NCBI GenBank assembly: GCA_964371055.1
Contig: CAYJLF010000010.1
Location: forward strand, 1-64,000
Direction of reading: 5' to 3'
DNA: 64,000 nucleotides
DNA from: CAYJLF01 sp964371055
Lineage (GTDB): Bacteria; Eisenbacteria; RBG-16-71-46; CAIMUX01
Part shown: positions 34,620 to 43,768 of the stretch, in pieces
How positions within the stretch are numbered: position 1 is the stretch's first letter
Layout of the letters: every line of letters begins with the position of its first letter
Notes under the pieces: model-generated
The model's input: the letters and a program-made list of their open reading frames with translations, nothing else
Databases searched by the model: none
What the model was told of the DNA's origin: nothing
Program-made: the position numbers and the translations under genes

Positions 34620-35216
34620 TCATGCGGTCACCCCATGCCCCGATCCCCTTGGCCCCTCCAGCTCCCGGATGAGCCAGACGCGGGCGAACGACCAGTCACG
34701 ATCGACGGTGCTTAGACTGACCTGCAGCGCGGCCGCCGCCTCCGGGTGCGAGAGTCCCGCGAAGAAGGTCAGCTCCACGACGCGGGCGTGGCGCGGATGC
34801 TTAACTTCGAGGCGGTCGAGGGCATCGTTCAGGGCCAGCACATCGAGGTCCGGAGGTCCGAAGAAGGTCCCGGCCTCTTCGACCACGCGATCCAGGGCCA
34901 GGTGCGCCGCGCCGCCCCCCCGCTTCAACCGGCCTCGTTCGCGGGCGTGGTCGACCAGCACGCGCCGCATGGCGCGAGCCGCGATGCGCAGGAAGTGGCT
35001 CCGGTCTTCCCAGCGGGCATCGGGGGCCTGGAAGAGCCGCAGGCACGCTTCGTGGATCAGCGCGGTGGTCTGCAGCGTGTGGTCGTCTCTCTCCTGCGCC
35101 ATACAGAAGTGGGCCGCCCTCCTCAACTCGTCGTAAACGATCGGGAGCAGCGTGTCGTAAGCCGCCCGGTCCCCTTGGCTCAAGCGGGCCAGGAGGGTCG
35201 CCACATCCGCTTCCAT
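34620..35216 (-). CDS. ECF sigma factor paired with the propeller kinase
   Basis: A 198-residue sigma factor of the type that precedes Ser/Thr kinase genes (TIGR02999-like style). Start: ATG at complement 35214-35216 with GAGGAGGG upstream; the longer in-frame extension is not coding-like. Region 2: VATLLARLSQGDRAAYDTL, then TLQTTALIHEACLRLF, FLRIAARAMRRVLVDHARER. Region 4: PRHARVVELTFFAGLSHPEA, then VSLSTVDRDWSFARVWL. It shares sequence style with the sigma factor at 12673 only in outline, so the two pairs are not recent duplicates. Confidence 0.92.
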   Translation of the reverse strand: MEADVATLLARLSQGDRAAYDTLLPIVYDELRRAAHFCMAQERDDHTLQTTALIHEACLRLFQAPDARWEDRSHFLRIAARAMRRVLVDHARERGRLKRGGGAAHLALDRVVEEAGTFFGPPDLDVLALNDALDRLEVKHPRHARVVELTFFAGLSHPEAAAALQVSLSTVDRDWSFARVWLIRELEGPRGSGHGVTA

Positions 35217-35569
35217 CCGGCCCTCCTCTCGAGGCCGGGATCTCGACGTGATCCCGATGACGCAGTTCAACTCTCGCAGTGCGGCTGAGTATCCCACGGG
35301 TCCGTTCGCGGGCGGAAGCGCGGATGGGGATGCAGGGCGTGGAGTGGTGAGAGGCGATATCTCGTTCACGGATCAGGAGTCTCAAGGATGCGGTCGGATC
35401 GAGCTCCCTCGCCCGGGCGTTGCGATGCGGGTGACGACGAATCTCTCTGACACGGTCGCGGCTCGAACGTCGCCTCTCTCCTGTTCGAGGTCCGTCGTTC
35501 CCGCGCCGAGCGGCCGGGAGCCCTGGAGCCGCCTGAAGCCGGAGATAGACCAAGAGGAGGAGAAGGAAA
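35217..35569. other. 353-bp divergent region between sigma-kinase pair and a secreted-protein gene
   Basis: No gene seen. It contains the sigma-factor Shine-Dalgarno, the inverted repeat at 35236-35256, and the strong purine-rich ribosome-binding site (AAGAGGAGGAGAAGG) of the gene at 35570. I see no confident promoter hexamers. Confidence 0.45.
35236..35256. promoter_or_regulatory. Inverted repeat just upstream of the ECF sigma gene
   Basis: CGGGATC-TCGACGT-GATCCCG: a perfect seven-base inverted repeat with seven-base spacer, 20-40 bases before the sigma-factor ATG on the minus strand and next to its Shine-Dalgarno. It could be an operator or an mRNA hairpin limiting sigma-factor translation. 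Confidence 0.35.
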
Positions 35570-37918
35570 ATGAGGAAGCAGACAGGATCAAGAGTGGCCC
35601 CACACCGACCGGACCATCGCCGGGTGACCGGGGCGGTCTTTGGGATCGTCCTGGTCCTCGCGATCGCGATTCCGGCGGTTGCGGCCCCGGAGGCCGCATA
35701 CCGCGGTGCCCACGCACAGCCAGGCGTGGTTCAACCAACGGCCCTGTCCCTGGGGCCTGGGTTGGGGGTGCCCGCCGAGTCTCCGGCGGCCGACGGCGGC
35801 CGGGGACCATGCGACTGCGCCGTGCGAGCCGCGAATCACGACGACTCCTTTGAGAACGGCTATGCGTGGGGTGGGGCGGGTGTCGTATCTCCCTCTTACG
35901 GCGCCTTCGCGGAGTGCTTCACGGGACCGCAGGACGTCTGCGGCATCGACTTCCGATTCACCCAGACCGGCGGTGACACCGGGCAGACCATGGATGTCTT
36001 CATCTGGGACGATGCCGGCGGCTCGCCTGGGAATGTCATCGCCGCCTACACCGGGATCGACCCCGGCCCGATCGCCGTCTGGCCTGGCATCTCCACCCAC
36101 ACGGTGCCGACCGGGTCGATCTCGCTAAGTGCTGGCACCTGGTGGGTCGGCTACTGGGGAGACTGGCCCGGAGCGGCTCCGGGTTGGTACGTGGCGGCCG
36201 ACGAGAACGGCACCGGCAGATGTCCGCGCACGAACATCGCTCCCGGAACGGGGTTCCCGACGGGCTGGCAGGACGTGGCGGTGGTCTTCCCGAACGCAAA
36301 GGCGCTGGGAATCGAGTTGTGGGTGTCGCCGGGTCAAGTCCACAACCAGGTCCTCTCGTACGTCGAGCAGAACAACCCGCTCCCTCCGGATCCGGGCCGC
36401 ATCACGGAAACCGAGCTTCGGTCCCTGCTTGAGGTCATCCGGGAGTATCTCCAGGCGAACGGGTTCGCCCCACCGACCGTCGAGGCGAGCATCCAGGAAC
36501 TGGCCGCGCAGGACTTCTTGTACAACGACGAAGGCGATACCTACGTAGGTGCTCCCGTGGTCACCGACTCCCTCACCGCCCGGATTACCGAGTATCTGGT
36601 TGGCCAGGGGAGGATCTCGTCCTCCCTGGCCGCGGCGCTCCGGACGGTCGCCGACCTGGTCCGCGACCGAGCGGGCCTGCCGGCCGTGCTGGCCTATCTC
36701 GACGTCCTCGAGAGCGGAGTGTGGTCCCCGGATGATCGCTCGGCCCTCTGTGTCTTCGCTGATCAGTTTCGCCGCTCGGCCGAGTACTGGGGTGGCCAGC
36801 GGACGCCGGAGGAGGACAAGACAGACACGGTCATCCTCGCGGACGCGGCCGGCGCTCTTATCGGGCTGCTCGGCACTCCGGCCGGGTCCGTCGTCCTAGG
36901 GGCCGCCGTCTCGATCTGGGCGAATCATGCCACGTCGGTGGCCGCTGATCGTGACCTTCTCGACTTCGGTGGCCGCCCCAACAACGCGCTGGCGTATTCG
37001 TCCCTGGATGTCCAGATGGCAGAGCTGGTCGTGTGGGACATCGATGCGGTCGGGCAGTGCGGCGTCTCCTTTCCGATCGACCCGTCCGAGTCTTCGCTCG
37101 GCTTCACGGTCGCCAATCTCGACTCGCTGGTCGGGGGCCCGCCGCCGGTCGGCGCCGCGCTATCGACGACGCTTCTGGGAGAGATCGGTGGCGTTCCCGA
37201 CCAGCCACTGGTCGTCTGCCGGACCGAACGCATCACCAACGGATGGGCCACCGCCTTCGACTTTACCGCGCTCGGCACGACGATCCAGAACGTCTCCATC
37301 TATGATGACGGAGTTTCGGTGGCGTACTACCCGGCCGTCGAGAACGCCGTCTTCCGGACTCCGTGGCCGGGCGACAGATTCGGTTCGAACTGGTGTTGCT
37401 ACTGGTACATCCCCTGCCCCGAGTGCGGCTGGACGGTCGGGTGGCCGATCGAGATGAGCATCACCGTCAACGACTTTGCGCCGGTCTATGGTGATTCGGT
37501 CGTGGTGGAGCCGGTCAACGTTCTCCAGGAGCCCGATCTCATCAGCGGGATGAACGTGGAGACAGACCAGCTTCAGTACATCGTGCTCAACCACCTGCCG
37601 CCGCTTCAGGATCCCGCCGAAGTCGAGCCGGTCGAACCGCAGGCCTTGGACGGGAGCCTCTCCGTCGGACCGAATCCGTTCCGCGACCACACGACCGTCC
37701 GCTTCGCCCTCCCGTCGGAGGCCCACACCCGGCTCTCGGTGTTCGATGTCCACGGCCGGCTGGTCCGGGGCCTGCTCGACGAGAGTCTGGCCGCCGGCGA
37801 GCACATGCTGGATCTCGACGCCGGGGAGAGGCACGCGCCGCTCAAGGCGGGGGTCTACTTTCTGAAGCTGGAGTCATCGGGCGTCCAGTGGACGAAGCCT
37901 CTAGCCGTGATCCGGTGA
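35570..37918 (+). CDS. Large secreted protein with C-terminal sorting domain
   Basis: A 782-residue exported protein. Start ATG 35570 with a very strong ribosome-binding site. A signal peptide follows (about residues 20-43, GIVLVLAIAIPAVAAPEAA). Residues 80-250 form a beta-rich domain (VCGIDFRFTQTGGDTGQTMD, TWWVGYWGDWPG) like the galactose-binding-style or proprotein-convertase-type modules heading many secreted proteins of these phyla. Residues 265-470 are unusually alpha-helical. The last 85 residues are the shared FlgD/T9SS-like domain (VGPNPFRDHTTVRFALP, LSVFDVHGRLVRGL, AGVYFLKL). No catalytic motif found. A hairpin lies directly after the stop codon. Confidence 0.8.
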   Translation: MRKQTGSRVAPHRPDHRRVTGAVFGIVLVLAIAIPAVAAPEAAYRGAHAQPGVVQPTALSLGPGLGVPAESPAADGGRGPCDCAVRAANHDDSFENGYAWGGAGVVSPSYGAFAECFTGPQDVCGIDFRFTQTGGDTGQTMDVFIWDDAGGSPGNVIAAYTGIDPGPIAVWPGISTHTVPTGSISLSAGTWWVGYWGDWPGAAPGWYVAADENGTGRCPRTNIAPGTGFPTGWQDVAVVFPNAKALGIELWVSPGQVHNQVLSYVEQNNPLPPDPGRITETELRSLLEVIREYLQANGFAPPTVEASIQELAAQDFLYNDEGDTYVGAPVVTDSLTARITEYLVGQGRISSSLAAALRTVADLVRDRAGLPAVLAYLDVLESGVWSPDDRSALCVFADQFRRSAEYWGGQRTPEEDKTDTVILADAAGALIGLLGTPAGSVVLGAAVSIWANHATSVAADRDLLDFGGRPNNALAYSSLDVQMAELVVWDIDAVGQCGVSFPIDPSESSLGFTVANLDSLVGGPPPVGAALSTTLLGEIGGVPDQPLVVCRTERITNGWATAFDFTALGTTIQNVSIYDDGVSVAYYPAVENAVFRTPWPGDRFGSNWCCYWYIPCPECGWTVGWPIEMSITVNDFAPVYGDSVVVEPVNVLQEPDLISGMNVETDQLQYIVLNHLPPLQDPAEVEPVEPQALDGSLSVGPNPFRDHTTVRFALPSEAHTRLSVFDVHGRLVRGLLDESLAAGEHMLDLDAGERHAPLKAGVYFLKLESSGVQWTKPLAVIR

Positions 37919-37944
37919 CCGGTGACCGACGGCCGCGTCACCGG
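37919..37944. terminator. Hairpin immediately after the stop codon, between convergent genes
   Basis: CCGGTGAC (37919-37926) pairs perfectly with GTCACCGG (37937-37944) across a ten-base loop, starting one base after the stop codon at 37916-37918. No T-run is present. It is suited to ending or protecting transcripts of the secreted-protein gene. Confidence 0.4.
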
Positions 37945-38032
37945 AGATCCACGGGAGGGATCGGTGGCGCGGCACGTCGGTTCGGACCTCGGGCACGTGC
38001 CGAGGGAAGCGCCATGTCCGAAGGTGAACGTA

Positions 38033-39886
38033 CTATCGGATCAGCACGGCTCTACGGCTGGCTTCGATCAGCCCCTCGGCGCGGAAGAAGTAGACCCCCT
38101 CCGGCGCCAACGTCCCGTGATCGGATCGCCCATCCCAGGTCAGAGTCCGGGCGCCCCGCGCCGCCGGGCCACGATGCAACGTGCGCACGACACGTCCGGC
38201 GGAGTCGATGACCCGGACGTCGAGTCTCTGGTCGACTCCCAGTTCGAGGGAGAGCCGGGTCTGGCCACGACTCGGGTTCGGGACGGGCGGCGCGAGGCGG
38301 AGCAGTTCCGACGCTCCGGGGGGCCCGTCGGCGGCTTCGGGAACGAGGCGGGGTGTAAAGCGCACGGCGCTCTCCGGCACCGGTCGACAGGGACCGTCGA
38401 TGCAGTAGCAGAGCTCGAGTCCGTTGATGCCCAGGGGGTCCTCGATTCCGACCGTCGCCGCGTCCGGCACGCCGGCGGTCAACTCGCGGTAGAGAAAGTC
38501 GATCGTCCCGTCGGGGTAGAGGACAGCCTGAAAGGTGTAGTGCCCTTCGAGGAGCCCCCAGCAGGGTAGATCATGCCACTCCACGACATAGCGTGGAACG
38601 GAACCGTCCTCGTAGACGTAGATCTCTCCCCGTCCTTCGGGCGTCAGGTCATCCCAGTACGGCGCGATCAACCCGTTCGGGCCGGTGGCGTCGGGAATAC
38701 GGGCGTTGATCGGAGGGCTGGCGAAGGAGGTCAGGGAGAGGAAGCCGTTGGACGAGATCCGCACCGCGTCGTACTGGGTGCCGTAGAACGGAAAGTCGAA
38801 GCCGAGCGCGAAAGGTCCGGCCGACTGATCGTCGCCGATGATGCCGGTGTCTGTCCCGATCGCCGAGATCTCGGTCCAGTCGTACGGGATCGCCGACCAG
38901 TCGTAGACGCCGGTACCCTGACCGACCCAGAGCCGCGTGTCATTGCCCCAGCCGCAGCCTGCGTCGTTGAAGCCGGTCACCCGGTAGGTGTAGCACCCGG
39001 CGCGCCGCACCGTGCGGTCGACCCAGAGCATCGGCATGCCGATTTCGACTTCGGTCAGGATCTCGACGAGCGCCCCGTCCCGGTAGATGCGGACGCCGTC
39101 GAGATCGTCGAGCGGGTCCCCGTTCGTGCTGTAGATCGGGTTGACCCAGTCGAGTTCCGCGCCGAGCAGGTCGGGGAGCGAAGCGGCCAGCAGATCGGTG
39201 GGCTGTTCTGGAGCGTCGGCCGCCGGCGCGAGGCCCGTGACCAACACCTGGTGGGCCGCCGGATACCCTGTGGAGCTGTTCATGCCCTGGGGATTGGGCG
39301 GGTAGCCCGGGAGGTTCTGCGGCACGCTGGTGCAGACGGTGCCGAAGGAGATCTCCTGCGGCGGCAGGGCGTTCGCGCGCGCGTAGACAACCGAGTCCTG
39401 CCAGCTCGCGCCGATGTAGTAGTAGGATCCGGCTTCGAGCAGGCAGTCGCGGGGACCGGAGGAGTAGAAACCATTCCCCGGTTCCAGCGCATAGCCAGCC
39501 TCGTCGATCAACGTATACGCACCGGTCAGGCTGGTCCCGCGGTAGATGACAAACGACGCCGGCGTGGCCACGGGGACGTAGAGGTGGAGCTGGTGCTCGT
39601 GAAGGTTGACCGTGGTCGTGACGTAGACGATGTTGCCGCGTCCCTGCCCGGCGACGAGGTACGCCCACTCCCAGGCCCCCGCCGCGTCCTCGTGCAATTC
39701 GCCGGGGATGGCGTCGCGCGTGGGTGCCGGATCCGGCGTGGGTGACGCGAGGGTGGACGGCGGCGCAGGCGGGAAGATCACTTCCTGGCCCGCGACCCGG
39801 GTCTCCGGGGGCGCCCAGGCGGCGGCGGTCGCAACGATCAGAGTCATCACGAGGGCGAGAAGAGCGGAAGACATCGATCGCCTCAT
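38033..39886 (-). CDS. Secreted multidomain protein with sorting domain
   Basis: A 617-residue exported protein. Signal peptide about residues 1-24. After a Pro-rich stretch comes a beta domain (ITYVTT-like NIVYVTTTVNLHEHQLHLYV). A fibronectin-III-like unit follows at about 205-305 (PTDLLAASLPDLLGAELDWV, CYTYRVTGFNDAGCGWG). A nidogen-like domain then spans about 325-490 (FALGFDFPFYGTQYDAVRIS, GLIAPYWDDLTPEGRGEIYV, YPDGTIDFLYREL), which in these phyla is common in surface and protease-associated proteins. The C-terminus is the shared sorting domain (APPVPNPSRGQTRLSL, WDGRSDHGTL, GVYFFRAEG). It has an AGGAGG-type site (GAAAGGAGGCC) before the ATG. No enzyme motif. Confidence 0.82.
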   Translation of the reverse strand: MRRSMSSALLALVMTLIVATAAAWAPPETRVAGQEVIFPPAPPSTLASPTPDPAPTRDAIPGELHEDAAGAWEWAYLVAGQGRGNIVYVTTTVNLHEHQLHLYVPVATPASFVIYRGTSLTGAYTLIDEAGYALEPGNGFYSSGPRDCLLEAGSYYYIGASWQDSVVYARANALPPQEISFGTVCTSVPQNLPGYPPNPQGMNSSTGYPAAHQVLVTGLAPAADAPEQPTDLLAASLPDLLGAELDWVNPIYSTNGDPLDDLDGVRIYRDGALVEILTEVEIGMPMLWVDRTVRRAGCYTYRVTGFNDAGCGWGNDTRLWVGQGTGVYDWSAIPYDWTEISAIGTDTGIIGDDQSAGPFALGFDFPFYGTQYDAVRISSNGFLSLTSFASPPINARIPDATGPNGLIAPYWDDLTPEGRGEIYVYEDGSVPRYVVEWHDLPCWGLLEGHYTFQAVLYPDGTIDFLYRELTAGVPDAATVGIEDPLGINGLELCYCIDGPCRPVPESAVRFTPRLVPEAADGPPGASELLRLAPPVPNPSRGQTRLSLELGVDQRLDVRVIDSAGRVVRTLHRGPAARGARTLTWDGRSDHGTLAPEGVYFFRAEGLIEASRRAVLIR

Positions 39887-39963
39887 CGCAGGCCTCCTTT
39901 CGCGAGGGACGGATGCCTACCTCGAGGGTCCCGGGGCGCGAGGCCCTCAGGGAGATGAGAACA

Positions 39964-39977
39964 ACCCAAGTATACAC
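39964..39977 (-). promoter_or_regulatory. Candidate -10 region of the secreted-protein gene
   Basis: On the minus strand this reads GTGTATACTTGGGT, with TATACT as a plausible -10 about 85 bases before the start at 39886. It differs at one base from the block before the TPR-CHAT gene at 15135-15148. No good -35 hexamer at standard spacing. Confidence 0.3.
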
Positions 39978-40141
39978 CCGAAGGACGTCCGTGGCGCCGG
40001 GGAACGGGGCGGCGTGCCGGTTGTCCCAAGCCGGAATCAGGACTTCGCCACTGGCCTGACGAGCAGGTAAACTGATGGAACGGTGTTCGACCGCGCATCA
40101 TCCGGGCCGGTTCCCGGCGCGAGGGGGAGGCAAGCCTGTCG

Positions 40142-41764
40142 ATGTGGGCCACTCCAGACGGTTCGCCTGCGCGAGGACGGCTCGGCGTCGGCCTGATCGC
40201 CGGCGCGCTCTTCGCCATCTCCACGGCGGGAGCGGCGCTCGCCGGCCAGCAGCTCGAGATCACGATTCCGACCAGCCTGGGTGACACGACCGAGACCTTC
40301 TGGCTGCAGATCCCGGATGGGTATGATCCGGGCGAACCGCGGCCTCTGCTCATCGGCTGGCACCAGTGGTCGGCCGACCATGACGAGATGCGACTGGCGA
40401 CGGCCTTCGACTCGATCGCCGATGCGCGGGGATGGCTCGCTGCCTCCCATGACGGCCCGACCCCGACCCACTGGAACAACCAGGCGGCGCAGTCCCACGT
40501 CGTCGATGTGATCCGATGGATCGACGAGCGCTACGCCGTCGATTCCGACCGGGTTTACATGGTCGGCTCGTCGATGGGCGGCGCCGCCGGAATGGTCTTC
40601 AGCAACAACCACCTCGATCCGGATGGTCCGATGATCGCGGCGGCCGCTTCCATCTCGGGGATCCAGGACTGCGAGCGCCGATTCCAGGAACAAGGAGTCA
40701 ACTACTCCATGATCGCGGCCTTCGGCGGAACGCCGGAGGAGGCGCCGTTCGAGTACCGCCGGAACTCGGCGATCTGCTTCGCAGATTCCACCGCCTCGAT
40801 GCACGTCAACGCTCGGCATCTTCCCCTGTGGCTCACCTTCGGTCACGGCGAGACCGACCAGCCGTGGCGCGCGCATGCCGAGGACCTCTTCGACGTGCTG
40901 GACGGAACCTCCGACACCGTCATCCTGCGGGAATCCGCGCTCTCCGGTCATGGCTGGGGCTGCGCCGAAGCGATCCTTATCTGCGACTTCCTCGCGGGAT
41001 TCATCCTGGAACGCTTCCCGCGGCGGATTTCGGTGCAGGCGGACGAGGCGGGAGCGTGGTACTGGGCACGTCTCGGATTGCGCACGCCGATCGGAGTCTT
41101 CGGCCGGATCGAGGGAGAGATCGATCCCGAGGCCCGGCGGATTGACTTCACGATGCTGCGCAACATCGCCTCAGCCTCGCTCGAACCGCGATCGATCGGG
41201 CTCGATCCCGACGCGGGGCCCTTCGTCTGCCGATGGGCGATCCTGGAGGCGCTGCCCGCGGAACTCTCGATCCAGGAGGTTACGGCTCCCCCCGCTCTCG
41301 TGCTTCGGAACGGCCTGCCCTTCGTCGACTGGCAGCACGATCCGATCCGTCGGGTCCTGACGCTCCAGGGTGAGGGAAGCGCGGAATATGCGATCTTCCC
41401 GGAGTCAGCCTCAGCGTTCGAGATCGATCCAGGGGGACCGGGGGGCGGAGCCGAAGACCGGGAACTCCACCTCGCGGCCTGGCCGAACCCGTTTCGTTCT
41501 GCGGTGCAGCTCTCCCTGTCTCCCCGCCTGAGCGTGCCCCGGGCGGGACGCAGTCGTGTGGTCGAACCAGAACCCGGCGATCTCTTGATCTTCGACCTCG
41601 TCGGCCGACGCGTGGCCAGAGTCGTCGTCTCCGCGAGCGCCGGACTGCCTCCGGGAGGGCGCTGGGATGGCCGGGACTGCCACGGCCACTCGCTGCCGGC
41701 CGGCCGTTACCTTGTCCGGGATGCCGCGGGGCGACTAGCGTTGACCCTCACGCGGGTCCCGTAG
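40142..41764 (+). CDS. Exported esterase/depolymerase-like alpha/beta hydrolase with sorting domain
   Basis: A 540-residue exported hydrolase. Signal peptide about residues 12-35. The first 300 residues are an alpha/beta hydrolase of the LpqC/PHB-depolymerase/feruloyl-esterase style: RPLLIGWHQWSADHDE near the oxyanion strand, and nucleophile Ser144 in VYMVGSSMGGAAG. A late His (SGHGWGCAEAI) is in place of the catalytic histidine. A beta domain follows (about 300-430), then the shared C-terminal domain (LAAWPNPFRSAVQLSL, WDGRDCHGHSLPAGRYL) with an inserted basic loop. GGGGGAGG precedes the ATG at 12-base spacing. Likely a surface or secreted carboxylesterase; the polymer or ester is unknown. 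Confidence 0.8.
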   Translation: MWATPDGSPARGRLGVGLIAGALFAISTAGAALAGQQLEITIPTSLGDTTETFWLQIPDGYDPGEPRPLLIGWHQWSADHDEMRLATAFDSIADARGWLAASHDGPTPTHWNNQAAQSHVVDVIRWIDERYAVDSDRVYMVGSSMGGAAGMVFSNNHLDPDGPMIAAAASISGIQDCERRFQEQGVNYSMIAAFGGTPEEAPFEYRRNSAICFADSTASMHVNARHLPLWLTFGHGETDQPWRAHAEDLFDVLDGTSDTVILRESALSGHGWGCAEAILICDFLAGFILERFPRRISVQADEAGAWYWARLGLRTPIGVFGRIEGEIDPEARRIDFTMLRNIASASLEPRSIGLDPDAGPFVCRWAILEALPAELSIQEVTAPPALVLRNGLPFVDWQHDPIRRVLTLQGEGSAEYAIFPESASAFEIDPGGPGGGAEDRELHLAAWPNPFRSAVQLSLSPRLSVPRAGRSRVVEPEPGDLLIFDLVGRRVARVVVSASAGLPPGGRWDGRDCHGHSLPAGRYLVRDAAGRLALTLTRVP

Positions 41765-41889
41765 CTCCCCTCCCGTGTGCGTTCGGGTTCCGGCGCGCCG
41801 GATGGTGATCTTTCTCCGTGAACCTTTCGCGGTCTGCCGCGTTGTCGACCTGGATCGTTCAGAAACCGCGGAGGAAGGGGGGTACCGAA

Positions 41890-43152
41890 ATGCGAGATGG
41901 CGTTCGCCGGCCCAGCGTGGCCCTGGCCCTGGTTCTGGCCACACTGCCGGCTCTGTTGGGGGCGGCCACGCGGGCCTCGGCCTTGCCGGCGACTCCCGAG
42001 AGCGTGGTTTCGATGCGGATTCGTATCCTGCCGGCAGAGCGCTATCAGGAACTACGGGACGAGTGGACCGCCTACACGAAGCGGAATCCCTCCGATGCCA
42101 GGGGCTGGATGGAGTTGGCGAAGGCGGCCCGCTACGCCGGGACCCCCTGCGAGGAGTTCATCCCCTGGGCCCGTCGTGCCGTCGAACTCGCGCCCGGATC
42201 GGCGGAAGCGCACGCGGTGTTGGGCGGGTCGACCTGGAAGATATACTGCCCGTCGGCGCCGGAAGACCCCACCTCGGCGATCGAAGAGCTCGAAGCGGCT
42301 TTGAGGCTCGATCCGACGCGGGGCGATCCGCACTTCACCCTCTGGGTGATGCGCCTCTTCCAGGGAGACCGCGAGAAGGCCGACGCGCACCTGCGGGCGC
42401 TGCTGGAGACCCGGGCGCTGCCGGAACCGATCATCGACTTCGGATACAACCTGCTGATCGGACTCGAGCCGAACGCCATCCTGATCACCAACGGAGACAA
42501 CGACACCTACCCGGCGTTGGCGCTGCAGGCTGCGCGCGGAACGCGCCGCGACGTGACGGTCGTCAACCACAGCCTGCTCAATACCACCTGGTATCGCCGC
42601 CTGCTCCGGGAGGGGCGGGACCCGGTGCCGGTGCCGCTGCTGGAGGACGAGCCGGAGGGGCCGCAGGCCGGGCCGGCGCTCGAAGGGATGATCCAGGCTC
42701 TGCACGCGTCGGGTTGGAAGCGGCCGCTCTATGTCGCGATCACCGTCTCGGGATCTCGCGTGACGTTCCCGAACAGACTGTCGCTGGAGGGTCTGGCCTA
42801 CCGGGTGCTGCCCGAGCACGGCGAGGAGCCGAAGATCGACCTGGCGAAGCTCGAGCAAAACCTGGCCGGCGCCTATCGCCTGGAGAGCGCCACGAGTCTC
42901 GGGCTCGACTGGAACTACGCGAATGCGCTCGGGCGCCTGATGATGAACTATGCGGCGATCCGGGTGCACCTCGCGGGCGGCCTGGCCGGGGTGGGCCGGA
43001 AGTCGGAGGCTCGCGCCCTGATGATCGAGGCGATGGAGCTCTGCGCGTTTCACGAACGGGCGGACTTCGGCACGTCTCTGGTGGAAGGATGGAAGGAGTG
43101 GGACGAGGGCGGCGAGGAGTTGCGGCGCTGGGCGGCCCGCTTCGGAAAGTGA
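41890..43152 (+). CDS. Exported TPR-type protein with DUF2723-like C-terminal module
   Basis: A 420-residue protein. I take ATG 41890 (GGAGGAAGGGGGG upstream), giving a signal peptide (SVALALVLATLPALLGAATRASA). Residues 45-190 hold TPR-like helices (WMELAKAARYAGTPCEEFIPW, AIEELEAALRLDPTRGDPHF). The segment from about 195 contains NAILITNGDNDTYPALALQ, then GTRRDVTVVNHSLLNTTWYR. From memory these are the hallmark motifs of the C-terminal part of DUF2723 (protein O-mannosyltransferase-like) proteins (NGDNDTFPLWYLQ, RRDVxVVNLSLL), here without any membrane-embedded transferase part. It lies ten bases before an ECF sigma gene and reads in the same direction. Confidence 0.75.
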   Translation: MRDGVRRPSVALALVLATLPALLGAATRASALPATPESVVSMRIRILPAERYQELRDEWTAYTKRNPSDARGWMELAKAARYAGTPCEEFIPWARRAVELAPGSAEAHAVLGGSTWKIYCPSAPEDPTSAIEELEAALRLDPTRGDPHFTLWVMRLFQGDREKADAHLRALLETRALPEPIIDFGYNLLIGLEPNAILITNGDNDTYPALALQAARGTRRDVTVVNHSLLNTTWYRRLLREGRDPVPVPLLEDEPEGPQAGPALEGMIQALHASGWKRPLYVAITVSGSRVTFPNRLSLEGLAYRVLPEHGEEPKIDLAKLEQNLAGAYRLESATSLGLDWNYANALGRLMMNYAAIRVHLAGGLAGVGRKSEARALMIEAMELCAFHERADFGTSLVEGWKEWDEGGEELRRWAARFGK

Positions 43153-43162
43153 CGCGTTCAGC

Positions 43163-43768
43163 GTGAACGATGACGAACTGGCGCGGCGGATCCGCCGGGG
43201 CGAGCCCCGGGCCTTTGACGATCTCTTCGATCGCCACGCGGGCCCGCTGCTCCGCTATCTGGCCGGGATGACCGGCAGCCGTCCGGTGGCCGAAGATCTT
43301 CTCCAGGAGACGATGCTCAGCATCTACCGCCACATCGACCACTACGAGGAACGGGGCGCGTTTCGAGGGTGGATCTACCGGATCGCCACGAACCAGGCTT
43401 TGAGCCACCTCCGCCGCCGCCGAACGGCCGGGTCCGCTGGAGTGGTCGACCCCGATCTGCTCCCGTCGGGAGCGTCGAGCGACGCCCTGGAACGGTTGCA
43501 GGGGGCCGAGGAGGCCGAGATCGCGCGGCGCGCCGTCGCGGCTCTGCCGGCGGAGCAGCGCGTAGTCCTGATGCTGCGGATCAACGGGGAGTTGAGCATC
43601 GAGGAGATCGCCCGGGCGCTCCAGATTCCGACCGGCACCGTGAAGTCGCGTCTCCACTATGCGATCGAGCGGCTGCGCGAAGTCGCGGCCCGCCAAAGCG
43701 GCCAGACGACAGGGGACTTGACCGGCCGCACCAGCGGTGCGGCCCGGAGGAGCCATCATGACGCGTGA
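43163..43768 (+). CDS. ECF sigma factor with adjacent anti-sigma factor
   Basis: A 201-residue sigma factor starting at GTG 43163. Region 2: DELARRIRRGEPRAFDDLFD, RYLAGMTGSRPVAEDLLQET, FRGWIYRIATNQALSHLRRR. Region 4: AALPAEQRVVLMLRINGELS, IEEIARALQIPTGTVKSRLH. This is a typical RpoE/SigW-like factor. Its last 11 bases overlap the start of the next gene, a predicted single-span protein that should be its anti-sigma factor. The preceding TPR protein ends ten bases upstream, so the three genes are probably one transcript. Confidence 0.92.
   Translation: MNDDELARRIRRGEPRAFDDLFDRHAGPLLRYLAGMTGSRPVAEDLLQETMLSIYRHIDHYEERGAFRGWIYRIATNQALSHLRRRRTAGSAGVVDPDLLPSGASSDALERLQGAEEAEIARRAVAALPAEQRVVLMLRINGELSIEEIARALQIPTGTVKSRLHYAIERLREVAARQSGQTTGDLTGRTSGAARRSHHDA

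Noticed and set aside
38573..39745. 390-codon plus-strand frame opposite the nidogen-like secreted protein
   Set aside because: It is antisense to an obvious signal-peptide and sorting-domain gene and has an Arg/Val/Asp-rich composition.
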